Part shown: positions 17,628 to 26,034 of the stretch, one piece after another
Layout: each line of letters starts with the position of its first letter
How positions within the stretch are numbered: position 1 is the stretch's first letter
NCBI RefSeq assembly: GCF_016722895.1
Contig: NZ_JAEQNA010000001.1
Coordinates: 310,001-374,000, forward strand
Source: Ramlibacter aurantiacus
Lineage (GTDB): Bacteria; Pseudomonadota; Gammaproteobacteria; Burkholderiales; Burkholderiaceae_C
Length of the DNA: 64,000 nucleotides
Reading direction: 5' to 3'
Program-made: the position numbers and the translations under genes
The notes under the pieces: model-generated
Databases searched by the model: none
Told to the model about the DNA's origin: nothing
Seen by the model: only the letters and a program-made list of their open reading frames with translations

Positions 17628-17645
17628 CGTGGCAGCGACAAGGCG

Positions 17646-19031
17646 TCAGAGCAGCCGATCCTTCAATGGAGCCGTCGCCAGGGCTTGCGCCACGACCCGC
17701 TGCAGCTTGCCGGTGTGCCCGCGAACGCGCACGCCGCCGGGCGCCGCCGACACGCGCACCGCCGGCAGTCCCTGCTGCCGCAGGAAGCCCAGCAGGGCCG
17801 TGCGGGCCCGCGACATGGCGGCCGCTCCGCCCCCGACGCTGAGCGTCAGCTCCTTCGGCCCGACCTGCACCAGCTGGAAGTCGAACACCCCGGCGTCGTC
17901 CTCGAGGGCGGTCGTCAGCGCCAGGGGTGGCAGGTGCACCGGCGCGGCGCCGGCCCGCGCGATGACCAGCATGTCGTCCTCGCGCCCCTGCACCTCGATG
18001 GCGGGCAGGGGCGAACCGCAGGCGCAGGGCTGCGGCCGCACCAGCACGCGGTCACCCAGGTCGTAGCGGATGATGGGCTGCACGTGGTTGGCCAGATTGG
18101 TCAGCAGGGCCGTGTGTCCGGCCACGCCGGGCGGCACCGGGCGGCCTTGTTCGTCGACGGGCTCCAGGATGGCCCAGTCGGCATTGAGGTGCAGCACGCC
18201 CAGTCGGCACTGCGAGGCCAGCGGCAGGAACTCCGAGGCGCCATAGCTGTTGATGACCGGACAGCCGAACCGCGCTTCGACCAGCCGGCGCATGCCGGCG
18301 GTGAGTGTCTCGCCGCCGGCCCAGATTTCGCTTGGCGCGATGCGCAGGCGCCCGGCCGAGGCTTCGTGCGCCAGCAGCACGGCCACCGTCGGATAGGTCG
18401 AAACCACCGAGGGCCGCAGCCCGTTCAGCTGCGCGACCAGCCGCGCCGTCGGCTGCATGAACGACAGCGCGTGGAGGTTGGCGGCCATGGCCGGGTTGAG
18501 CCGCCGCAGCCGCTGCGCGGTGACCGTGCTGGCGAAGTGCCCCTCGATGGCGCCGATGAAGGCGATGCGCGCGCCCAGGTACCACGGGTCCCACCGGGGC
18601 TGCAGGCGGCGGCAGGCCTCGAGAGCGTCGTAGACCGCCATGGCCCGCGCGTCCTGCACGAAGACGGCCGGCTCGCCGCTGCTGCCGGAGCTCTGCCAGA
18701 CCATGAACTCGCCCAGGAACGGCTGTCCGATGCGCGAGGGGTCGGCGAGGAACACCTGCAGTTCGGACAGGCGCAGCCGCGGGTCGGTCGGCCAGGCATC
18801 GAAGTCGCGCATCAGGTCACGCTTGGAGGCGGGTTCGATGTCGGCCAGGCGCGCCGGCGTCGCGCGCCCCAGGCGTTGCCGGTAGAACGCCGACCCCCGC
18901 GCCGCCACCAGCAGCGCCGCGAGCCGCTGGCGGCGGCGTTCGAGCCAGCCTGCGGGCGCGCCCTGCCCCGCGGCGCAGACGTCGAAGGCGTTGGCGCCGG
19001 TCAGCCACGGGTCGAAGCAGCCCATCATCAT
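17646..19031 (-). CDS. PaaK-like adenylate-forming enzyme (phenylacetate-CoA ligase / F390 synthetase family)
   Basis: ANL-superfamily enzyme of 461 aa expected to activate a carboxylic acid or similar group with ATP. Visible motifs: AMP-binding loop WQSSGSSGEPAVF, the YGASEFLPLA segment, the RYDLGDRV hinge and a C-terminal Lys in HTGKLQRVV. An ACAC/CGS cysteine cluster (QPCACGSPLPAIE) resembles the zinc-binding site of PaaK-type ligases. It lies 19 bp after ppsA on the same strand and is likely its operon partner. Three ATGs are clustered at the start. Substrate cannot be told from the sequence. Confidence 0.82.
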   Translation of the reverse strand: MMMGCFDPWLTGANAFDVCAAGQGAPAGWLERRRQRLAALLVAARGSAFYRQRLGRATPARLADIEPASKRDLMRDFDAWPTDPRLRLSELQVFLADPSRIGQPFLGEFMVWQSSGSSGEPAVFVQDARAMAVYDALEACRRLQPRWDPWYLGARIAFIGAIEGHFASTVTAQRLRRLNPAMAANLHALSFMQPTARLVAQLNGLRPSVVSTYPTVAVLLAHEASAGRLRIAPSEIWAGGETLTAGMRRLVEARFGCPVINSYGASEFLPLASQCRLGVLHLNADWAILEPVDEQGRPVPPGVAGHTALLTNLANHVQPIIRYDLGDRVLVRPQPCACGSPLPAIEVQGREDDMLVIARAGAAPVHLPPLALTTALEDDAGVFDFQLVQVGPKELTLSVGGGAAAMSRARTALLGFLRQQGLPAVRVSAAPGGVRVRGHTGKLQRVVAQALATAPLKDRLL

Positions 19032-19050
19032 TTCGGGCGGCCCGCGCGGC

Positions 19051-21501
19051 TCATGGCCGCGCCTGGTCGCGCGGTCGGCGCCCCATGGCCGCCTCGGCCT
19101 TCGCGATCTCCTCGGTGGCCTTGAGCAGGGCGTCCGGGGTGACGCTGACCGAGTCGATGCCCAACTCGACGACGAAGGCCGCCATGGCCGGATCGTCCGA
19201 CACGATCTGGCCGCAGATACCCACGTGCCGCTTGTTTCGACGCGCCCCCTCGATCGCCATGCGCAACATGTCCTTGACGCCCGGATCGTGCTCGTCGAAG
19301 TCGAAGGCCACGATCTCCGAGTCGCGGTCGACGCCCAGCACCAGCTGGGTCAGGTCGTTGGAGCCGATGCTGAAGCCGTCGAACAAGCGGGCGAAGGCGT
19401 CGATGCTCAGGACGTTGTTGGGGATCTCGCACATGACGTAGACCTCCAGCCCGGCGTCACCGCGTGCCAGGCCGTGGCTGGCCATGGCCTGCAGCACGCG
19501 CTCACCCTCCTCCACCCGGCGGCAGAAGGGCACCATCACCTTGAGGTTGCGCAGGCCCATCTCGCCACGCACCCGCGCGATGGCCGCGCACTCCAGCCCG
19601 AAGCCTTCGGCGTAGCCGGGATGCGCGTAGCGCGAGGCGCCGCGCCAGCCGATCATGGGGTTCTCCTCGCGCGGCTCGAACCAGCGCCCGCCCGGCAGGC
19701 TGGCGTACTCGTTGGTCTTGAAGTCCGACAGGCGCACGATGACCGGCCGTGGGTAGAAAGCCGCCGCGATGGTGCCGATGCCTTCGGACAACTGCCGCAC
19801 GAAGTAGTCGGCCCCGCCGGCGTGGCCGGCCGCCAGCCGCTGCAGTTCGGCGCGCACGGCCGGTTCGTCGATCCGCTCGGGGTGCAGCAGCGCCATCGGA
19901 TGTGCGCGCACGTGCTCGGTGATGATGAACTCCATGCGCGCGAGCCCGACCCCGTCGCAGGGCAGCAGCGCCGCGTTGAACGCCGCGTCCGGATCACCGA
20001 TGTTGACCATGACCTCGGTTTGCGGCCGGCGCAGCTGGGTGAGGTCGACCTCGCGCCGGCTGAAAGGCAGCAGCCCGGCCAGCACACGGCCGCTGCTGCC
20101 CTCGGAGCAGACCACCGTGACTTCGTCGCCGGTGCGGATGGCGCTGGTGGCATCGACGCAGCCGACCACCGCCGGTATGCCGATCTCCCGCGCGACGATG
20201 GCCGCGTGGCAGGTGCGCCCGCCCCGGTTGGTGACCACGGCGGCGGCCGACTTCATGACCGTTCCCCAGTCGGGCATGGTGGTCTCGGCCACCAGCACCT
20301 CACCAGGACGGAAGGTGTCCAGGGCCGCCGGGTCGGTGACCACGCGGGCGCGGCCGCTGGCGATGCGTTCGCCCACGGCACGCCCTTGCGCCAGCACCGG
20401 CCCGTGGCCTTCCAGCCGGTAGGTTTCCAGCGCCCCGGCCTTCTTGCGCGAAGCGACGGTTTCGGGGCGGGCCTGCAGGATGTAGAGGCTGCCGTTGACG
20501 CCGTCGCGCGCCCATTCGATGTCCATGGGCATGGGCATGCCCGCCCGTTCGCTGTAGTGCTGCTCGATGCGCACTGCCGATTCGGCCAGCTCGATCACTT
20601 CGGCATCGGTCAGGCAGAAGCGTTCCCGGTCGTGCGGCGCGGTGGGCATGTTGCGGGTGCCGTCACGGCCGGCCGTTCGCGCGTACACCATGCGCACCTC
20701 CTTGCTGCCGAGCTTGCGGCGCAGCACCGTTCGGTGCCCCTCGCGCAGGGTGGGCTTGAACACCAGGAACTCGTCGGGATCGACCGTGCCCTGCACCACG
20801 TTCTCGCCCAGTCCCCAGGCGCCGGTGACGAACACCACGTCGCGGAACCCTGTCTCGGTGTCGAGCGTGAAGATGACGCCGCTGCAGGCCAGGTCGGCGC
20901 GCACCATCTTCATCACGCCCACCGACTGGTACACCTTGAAGTGGTCGATGCCGCGGTCCGCGCGGTAGGTGATCGCGCGATCCATGAACAGGCTGGCGAA
21001 GCAGCGTCGCACGCTGTCCAGCAGGTGAGCCTCGCCCGAGACGTTGAGGAAGGTTTCGTGCTGTCCGGCAAAGCTGGCCGTGGGCAGGTCCTCGGCCGTG
21101 GCCGAACTGCGCACCGCCACACTGAGGTCGCCCCCGTACTCCTCGCGCAGTTGCCGGTAGGCCGCCACGATCTCGCCGGCCATCTCGGGCGGCAGCGGCG
21201 ACTGCAGCACGATCTCGCGCGCCGCCCGGGCGCGCACCGCGAGGTCTTCCACGTCCCGCACGTCGAGGCCGGACAGCACCTCGCGCAACCGGTGCTCGGC
21301 ACCCGAGCGCTCCAGCACGTCACGGTAGGCCTGGGCCGTGACCGCGAAGCCGTCGGGCACGCGGATGCCCTGCGGGGCCAGCGAGCGAACCATCTCGCCC
21401 AGCGATGCGTTCTTGCCGCCGACGAGCGGCACGTCATCGATGCCGGTGTCACGGAACCAGCGGATCCAGGGGCCCGATGCGCGGGGTGGATTCAGGTCCA
21501 T
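19051..21501 (-). CDS. ppsA: phosphoenolpyruvate synthase
   Basis: Converts pyruvate plus ATP to PEP, AMP and phosphate (816 aa; E. coli PpsA has 792). The N-terminal ATP-grasp domain begins WIRWFRDTGIDDVPLVGGKN; the phosphohistidine domain has His432 in GGRTCHAAIVARE; the C-terminal barrel carries GSNDLTQLVLGVDRD and the catalytic Cys of GICGQIVSD. The longer open frame upstream is not needed: ATG 21501 starts right before the conserved N-terminus and overlaps the flavodoxin gene by 10 bp. Together with PfkB this gives an ATP/PEP balancing pair in the low-oxygen island. Confidence 0.95.
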   Translation of the reverse strand: MDLNPPRASGPWIRWFRDTGIDDVPLVGGKNASLGEMVRSLAPQGIRVPDGFAVTAQAYRDVLERSGAEHRLREVLSGLDVRDVEDLAVRARAAREIVLQSPLPPEMAGEIVAAYRQLREEYGGDLSVAVRSSATAEDLPTASFAGQHETFLNVSGEAHLLDSVRRCFASLFMDRAITYRADRGIDHFKVYQSVGVMKMVRADLACSGVIFTLDTETGFRDVVFVTGAWGLGENVVQGTVDPDEFLVFKPTLREGHRTVLRRKLGSKEVRMVYARTAGRDGTRNMPTAPHDRERFCLTDAEVIELAESAVRIEQHYSERAGMPMPMDIEWARDGVNGSLYILQARPETVASRKKAGALETYRLEGHGPVLAQGRAVGERIASGRARVVTDPAALDTFRPGEVLVAETTMPDWGTVMKSAAAVVTNRGGRTCHAAIVAREIGIPAVVGCVDATSAIRTGDEVTVVCSEGSSGRVLAGLLPFSRREVDLTQLRRPQTEVMVNIGDPDAAFNAALLPCDGVGLARMEFIITEHVRAHPMALLHPERIDEPAVRAELQRLAAGHAGGADYFVRQLSEGIGTIAAAFYPRPVIVRLSDFKTNEYASLPGGRWFEPREENPMIGWRGASRYAHPGYAEGFGLECAAIARVRGEMGLRNLKVMVPFCRRVEEGERVLQAMASHGLARGDAGLEVYVMCEIPNNVLSIDAFARLFDGFSIGSNDLTQLVLGVDRDSEIVAFDFDEHDPGVKDMLRMAIEGARRNKRHVGICGQIVSDDPAMAAFVVELGIDSVSVTPDALLKATEEIAKAEAAMGRRPRDQARP

Positions 21502-22028
21502 TCGGGGTTCTCCTGCTGAAGATGCGCGGCGGTCGCCGGCACGGCGCGGCGCGCCGTGCCGCGCAGCGACTCGGCGATGGCGAGCGCCGGGGCATCCGCC
21601 GCGCCCGCGCGGACATCGCTGGCGCGGAAGGCCGCCTTGAGCACGGGCGCTCGACCGATCAGCCGCTCGATTTCTAGGAATACGTGGTCGGCGCCGCCGG
21701 AGCCCATGGTGAGCAACACGGCAACGTGGTGGACGCTGCCGGCCTGCTGCACCAGGAAGCTGCGCATGGGCGCGGCGAGCCGCGACATCCAGACCGGCGC
21801 GACCAGCAGCAGCGTATGGAAATCGCCGGGGTCGGGACCGTGGTAGCGGATCGCCGGATCGCGACCCATGAGCGAATCGACCACGCAGCGAAGGGTGCCC
21901 AGCGCGCCGGTGCGCGGCCGCGCGTCGGTGACCAGCCCCAGCGGCCACTGCTGACGCGCACAGACGCTGTCCGCCAGCCGCCGAGAGGTGCCGGTGAGCG
22001 AATACGCCACGACGAGAACGGTGTCCAT
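21492..22028 (-). CDS. flavodoxin-family protein
   Basis: 178-aa FMN-binding-type protein. It begins MDTVLVVAYSLTGTSRRLAD, where YSLTGTSR is the phosphate-binding loop; a second loop (VAPVWMSRLAAPMRSF) and LLTMGSGGADHVF complete the flavodoxin-like fold. It is the first gene of a unit with ppsA (10-bp overlap) and the PaaK-like enzyme. It could be an electron carrier or quinone-type reductase; the partner is unknown. A near-perfect FNR-type box is 127 bp upstream. Confidence 0.82.
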   Translation of the reverse strand: MDTVLVVAYSLTGTSRRLADSVCARQQWPLGLVTDARPRTGALGTLRCVVDSLMGRDPAIRYHGPDPGDFHTLLLVAPVWMSRLAAPMRSFLVQQAGSVHHVAVLLTMGSGGADHVFLEIERLIGRAPVLKAAFRASDVRAGAADAPALAIAESLRGTARRAVPATAAHLQQENPEWT

Positions 22029-22154
22029 GTCATCGTCTCCCCGGCCGGGCCGCCGCCGGCCCCCGGCGCACGCGTCGCCTTCGGATGTGTGTCATGGCCG
22101 TCTCCTCATGGGCAATGCCGTGAAGCATCGTGGCCCCTCAGTCACGCGCCCACA

Positions 22155-22168
22155 TTGACCTGGATCAA
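22155..22168. promoter_or_regulatory. FNR/ANR-type box in the flavodoxin-ppsA upstream region
   Basis: TTGACCTGGATCAA matches the consensus at 9 of 10 positions in the 22029-22375 interval. For the minus strand a class II arrangement puts the start point near 22120 with CACGAT as a weak -10 and a leader of about 90 nt to the flavodoxin ATG. The plus-strand side is GC-only with no -10, so regulation of flavodoxin-ppsA is more likely than of the 72-aa gene. The rest of this 347-bp interval holds nothing I can identify. Confidence 0.65.
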
Positions 22169-22375
22169 GGCGCAGGGCGCGGGCGGGCTCGGCGGCGCTT
22201 CGCTCGCCGCAGCCGAGTCACACACACGCGGCATCGGCCTGCGATCACGTCGGAACAGGCCGACACCAGCCGCATCGTGTTCTGCACACCATCGCCGATC
22301 GTCGCCGCGCCCCGGACCCTGCCAATGCCCTGCGGCCCGCGGCACAGCCTGATGTCCCTTCGCCATGGAGTCCCG

Positions 22376-22594
22376 ATGACCGACATCCACACCAGAAGCC
22401 GCGAGGCCTTGGCCGGTCCGCGCGTGATCGAAGACCTGAACCGCCTGCTGGAGATCGCCCGCCGCGAGCACGGCCCGCAGGCGCGGTCGGCGCGCTACAT
22501 CGAGGAAGCCCTGGTCCGGGCAGAGGGTGAAGCCCGCGAAGGGACCGCCCGTGCGACATCACCCGCCTGGTACGGTCCGGCGCCCGCGGCCTGA
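22376..22594 (+). CDS. small hypothetical protein, 72 aa
   Basis: Short soluble protein, MTDIHTRSREALAGPRVIED at the N-terminus, then a basic amphipathic helix (LNRLLEIARREHGPQARSAR) and an Ala-rich tail. ATG 22376 has a TGGAG site 6 bp upstream; an in-frame ATG at 22352 lacks one. The first 45 residues have credible codon use; the tail after about residue 60 may be non-conserved. I do not recognise a family. It ends 15 bp before the convergent DedA gene. Confidence 0.5.
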   Translation: MTDIHTRSREALAGPRVIEDLNRLLEIARREHGPQARSARYIEEALVRAEGEAREGTARATSPAWYGPAPAA

Positions 22595-22609
22595 GCTTGG
22601 GACCGCACC

Positions 22610-23191
22610 TCAGCGCCGGCTGGCCCTAAGCAGCCAGCCGCCGGCAGCCAGCATCGCCACTCCGACGATCAAGCCACCGACATCGGCGGCGATCTCGCCG
22701 ACCTGTTCCCACTGTTCGGCGAAGAGCCTGCCCAGGCCGCCGAACAGCAGGATCCAGACCGCCTCGCCGGCACACGCGGCCAGCGCGAACCGCAGCAACG
22801 AGTAGCGGGTGGAGCCGGCCAGCAGGTTGACCGACCACGCCGCGGGCGTGATGGCGAAGCGGGTCAGGAACACGCTCCAGCCACCCCAGCGTGCGAACAA
22901 GGCGGTGGCGCGCTGCCACCCGGGCGCCTGCAGCCAGGCGGCCGGCACCAGCCCGATACCCAGGCGGCCCAGTGTGTAGCCGCCGAGGTCGCCGGCGACC
23001 GAGCTGGCGAACGCGGCAACGATGGCTGTTTCCAGCGCCAGCACGCCGCTGCGGGTGAACGCGCCGGCCGCCACCAGCAGCATGGTGGCCGGCAGCGGCA
23101 CGCCCAGCGCGGCCAGGAACAGGGTGCCGCCCAGCAGCAGTTCGCCGTGGTTCAGCAGGCCCGTGAGAAGTCCGTCGGCCACATCACCCAT
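22610..23191 (-). CDS. DedA/SNARE-associated family membrane protein
   Basis: 193-aa inner-membrane protein with about four to five hydrophobic segments. DedA features are visible: GVPLPATMLLVAAGAFTRSG near the N-terminus, the conserved SSVAGDLGGYTLGRLG re-entrant region, and the FLTRFAITPAAWSVNLLAG segment with the F-x-x-R-F-x-P-like motif. DedA proteins act in lipid flipping or membrane homeostasis. Its ATG lies within the last 8 bp of the 114-aa gene, making it the last member of the sulfur operon. Confidence 0.85.
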   Translation of the reverse strand: MGDVADGLLTGLLNHGELLLGGTLFLAALGVPLPATMLLVAAGAFTRSGVLALETAIVAAFASSVAGDLGGYTLGRLGIGLVPAAWLQAPGWQRATALFARWGGWSVFLTRFAITPAAWSVNLLAGSTRYSLLRFALAACAGEAVWILLFGGLGRLFAEQWEQVGEIAADVGGLIVGVAMLAAGGWLLRASRR

Positions 23192-23528
23192 CGGTGCGGC
23201 CCTTGTCGAGGATGACCTGCTCGAGCCGCTGCCGGCCGGTCAGCGGGTCGAGCTGCAGGACCGAGAACCAGGTGCGCAGGCTGCGCTCGTCGCCGCCAAG
23301 CGGCGGCGCCCCGATGGCCTCGCGCAGCCGGGCCTCGGGGACGCCGTACACCTGGGCGATGTACGGCAGGGTCATCCAGCCGCGCAGCGTCTCCACGCGG
23401 ATCTCGCCCGCTTCGAGCCGCCGCGCGAGCTGCCAGGCATGCCAGGCCTGCAGGCCCGAAGCCGCGACCAGGGCCGAGCCCGCCACCAGCAGGGCGATGG
23501 CGAGCCACCGGCGGGCGCGGCGGCTCAT
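23184..23528 (-). CDS. small membrane-anchored hypothetical protein in the sulfur operon
   Basis: 114 aa: a basic N-terminus and one membrane helix (about residues 9-30), then a soluble part with the segment IRVETLRGWMTLPYIAQVYG followed by VPEARLREAIG, which looks like a helix-turn-helix-type fold. Orientation is probably N-in with the C-terminal domain outside, by the positive-inside rule. Its ATG shares one base with the ETHE1 stop (TGATG), and its end overlaps the DedA start, so it is a fixed part of the operon. I do not recognise the family. Confidence 0.75.
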   Translation of the reverse strand: MSRRARRWLAIALLVAGSALVAASGLQAWHAWQLARRLEAGEIRVETLRGWMTLPYIAQVYGVPEARLREAIGAPPLGGDERSLRTWFSVLQLDPLTGRQRLEQVILDKGRTDG

Positions 23529-24277
23529 CAGCCCTGCGGGCTTTCCGCCATCGGCCGGCAGTACTTGTCCAGCTCCTCGGGCAGGTCGACGGGGCAGACG
23601 CCGCAGGCGCGGTTGCCCGGCACGGCGGCGTCGATGAACTTGGGGTACGGCAGGTTCAAGCCGGCCATGATCCGCTCGAACTCGTCCAGGGTCCTGCCGG
23701 CGCCCAGGCGGGGGTTGCGGGCCTTCTCCTGGGCGATGGACGACACATGCCGGCCGGCGTAGTCGTGGGCCGGGTACACCAGCGTCTCGTCCGGCAGGGC
23801 GAAGAGCTTTTTCGTCACGCTGTGATAGAGCGCCTTGGCGTCGCCGTTCTGGAAGTCGGTGCGGCCGCAGCCGTCGATCAGCAACGCGTCGCCGGTGAAC
23901 ACGCGCTCGCCCACCACGTAGGCGAAATGGCCGTCGGTGTGGCCGGGGGTGTGCAGCCCGGAGACGGATAGGCCCCCCACCTGCAGCGGCCGGCCCTCCT
24001 CCAGGCCGAAGTCGACGCAGGGCAGGCGGTCGAAAGCCGGTGCGGCGATGCGGCTGCCGGTGCGCTTCTTCAATTCAAGCGCGGCGGTGATGTGGTCGGC
24101 GTGGATGTGGGTGTCCACCGTGCAGGCCAGTCGCAGGCCCAGTTCCTGGATCGCCTGCAGGTCGCGGTCCATCGAGTTGACGACCGGATCGATCAGCACC
24201 GCCTGCCCGGTGTCGGGGCAGCCCAGAAGGTAGGTGTAGGTGCTGGAGACCGGCTCGAACAGTTGCCTGAAGATCAT
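23528..24277 (-). CDS. ETHE1-type persulfide dioxygenase (MBL fold)
   Basis: Mononuclear iron enzyme of 249 aa that oxidises glutathione persulfide to sulfite plus GSH. The fold motif is HIHADH (His57, His59, Asp61, His62); further ligands are in HTPGHTDGH, TGDALLIDGCGRTDFQ and YPAHDYAG, the GCGRTDFQ-GD block being diagnostic of ETHE1. The C-terminal AAVPGNRACGVCP motif is characteristic of bacterial members. ATGA overlap with the SulP gene upstream and a 1-bp overlap with the next gene show a tight operon under BigR-like control. Confidence 0.9.
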   Translation of the reverse strand: MIFRQLFEPVSSTYTYLLGCPDTGQAVLIDPVVNSMDRDLQAIQELGLRLACTVDTHIHADHITAALELKKRTGSRIAAPAFDRLPCVDFGLEEGRPLQVGGLSVSGLHTPGHTDGHFAYVVGERVFTGDALLIDGCGRTDFQNGDAKALYHSVTKKLFALPDETLVYPAHDYAGRHVSSIAQEKARNPRLGAGRTLDEFERIMAGLNLPYPKFIDAAVPGNRACGVCPVDLPEELDKYCRPMAESPQG

Positions 24278-26034
24278 GCGGGGGTCCTTTCGGGTTCTCG
24301 TGGCGGGGTGGCGCGGCCCTGACCCGGTCGGCCCGGGGCGAGCTTCTCGACGGCGGCGTGCAGGCTGAGGAAGGCCGGGTGCGACAGCCGGCCGGGCAAG
24401 CCGGTGCGCACCAGCCGGTCCATCACCGGCCCGCGCACCTCCGCCAGGTGCAGGTCGATGCCGCGATCGCGCAGGTCGGCGTGAAGGCGCTCCAGGGCCT
24501 CCAGGGCGGTGAGGTCCACGTGCCCGACGGGCGCCATGTCCAGCACCAGGTGGCGCACGCCGGGGCGGCGGGCCAGCTCCTGCTGCACGCGGCGCACGAC
24601 CTCGGCCACGTTGGCGAAGAACAGGCTTTCATCGACACGGATCATCAGCAGCTCAGGCTGCGTCTCCACGGCGAAGCGCTTTTCGTTGCGGAAGTGCTCG
24701 GTGCCCGGCACCCGGCCGACCACCGCCAGGTGCGGGCGGCTCGCACGCCAGAGGAAGGTGCCGACCGACAACGCGACGCCGACGCCGACGCCGGCTTCCA
24801 CGCCGAGCACGAGCACGCCGGCGGCGGTGGCGCCCCAGGCGAGCGCATCGGCCCGGTCGTAGTGCCAGGCATGGCGCGCGGTGGCCAGGTCGACCAGGCC
24901 GACCACGGCCACGATGATGGTGGCCGCCAGCACCGTGAGCGGCAGGCGCTCGAACAGGGCCGTCATGCCCAGCAACACGATGGCCATCAGCGCGGCGCTG
25001 ATCACGCCGGACAAGGGCGTGCGGGCTCCGGCCGCGAAATTGACGACGCTGCGGGCGAAGCCGCCGGTGACGGGAAAGCCGGCCGAGAACGCGCTGGCGA
25101 GGTTGGCGGCGCCGAGGCCGCGCAGCTCGGCATCGGGGTCGATGGCCTCGCCGCGCTTGATGGCCAGGGACTGCGCCACCGAGACGCTTTCGACGAAGCC
25201 CACCAGCGCGATCATCACCGCCGGCACCAGCAGCACCTGCAGCTGCGTGAGCGACGGCATGGCCAGCCCCAGCGAGGGCAGTCCGGCGGGGATGGCGCCG
25301 ACCACCGCCACGCCGAAGGCACGGTCGAGGTCGACCGCGACCACCAGGCCGATGGCCGCGAGGACGATGCCCATGGGCGCCAGCTTGGCCGCGATGTCCG
25401 CCGATGCGGGGCCCAGCCCGAGGCGGCGCAGCCCGCCGGCGAGATGGCGGCGCGCCGCCCACAGCAGGACGACCGCGGCCGATCCCAAGGCCGCGGTGGG
25501 CAGGTGCAGCTCGCGCGCATGGGACAACAGCGACACCAGCAGGTGCAGCGCGGTCTCGCCCGAGGCCCGGATGCCCAGCAGCGGCTTGAGCTGGCCCAGC
25601 GCGATCAGCACCGCCGATCCGCTGACGAAGCCACTGATCACCGGGTGGCTGAGCAGGTTGGCCACGAACCCCATGCGCAGCAGCCCGAACAGCAGCAGCA
25701 CCACGCCGCCCATCAACGCGAGCAGCACGGCGAGCTGCGCATATTCGGCGCTGCCCGGCGCAGCCAGCGGACCGATGGCGGCGGCCGTCATCAACGAGGC
25801 CACCGCGACCGGGCCCACCGAGAGCGTCATGCTCGAGCCGAACAACGCATAGGCCAGCAGCGGCAGGATGCTGGCGTACATGCCCACGTGCGGAGGCAGC
25901 CCGGCCAGCATGGCGTAGGCCAGGCTCTGCGGCACCAGCAGCATGGTGACCACCAGGCCGGCCACGCCGTCCTGCACGGCCTTGCCGCGGTCGTAGCTGG
26001 CCATCCAGCCGGGCATCCAGCGGGCGGCGTTCAT
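24274..26034 (-). CDS. SulP-family anion permease with STAS domain
   Basis: 586-aa inner-membrane transporter. It has about 12 membrane segments (residues 25-420) with the SulP hallmarks VTMLLVPQSLAYAMLAGLPP and SVGPVAVASLM, and a C-terminal STAS domain (about 440-560: RHLVLDMAPVGHVDLTALEAL). Start ATG 26034 overlaps the TIGR01244 gene stop (ATGA); the longer upstream frame is a shadow. Set between two persulfide dioxygenases, it plausibly moves sulfite or sulfate, the products of persulfide oxidation, though the direction is not determined. Confidence 0.9.
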   Translation of the reverse strand: MNAARWMPGWMASYDRGKAVQDGVAGLVVTMLLVPQSLAYAMLAGLPPHVGMYASILPLLAYALFGSSMTLSVGPVAVASLMTAAAIGPLAAPGSAEYAQLAVLLALMGGVVLLLFGLLRMGFVANLLSHPVISGFVSGSAVLIALGQLKPLLGIRASGETALHLLVSLLSHARELHLPTAALGSAAVVLLWAARRHLAGGLRRLGLGPASADIAAKLAPMGIVLAAIGLVVAVDLDRAFGVAVVGAIPAGLPSLGLAMPSLTQLQVLLVPAVMIALVGFVESVSVAQSLAIKRGEAIDPDAELRGLGAANLASAFSAGFPVTGGFARSVVNFAAGARTPLSGVISAALMAIVLLGMTALFERLPLTVLAATIIVAVVGLVDLATARHAWHYDRADALAWGATAAGVLVLGVEAGVGVGVALSVGTFLWRASRPHLAVVGRVPGTEHFRNEKRFAVETQPELLMIRVDESLFFANVAEVVRRVQQELARRPGVRHLVLDMAPVGHVDLTALEALERLHADLRDRGIDLHLAEVRGPVMDRLVRTGLPGRLSHPAFLSLHAAVEKLAPGRPGQGRATPPREPERTPA

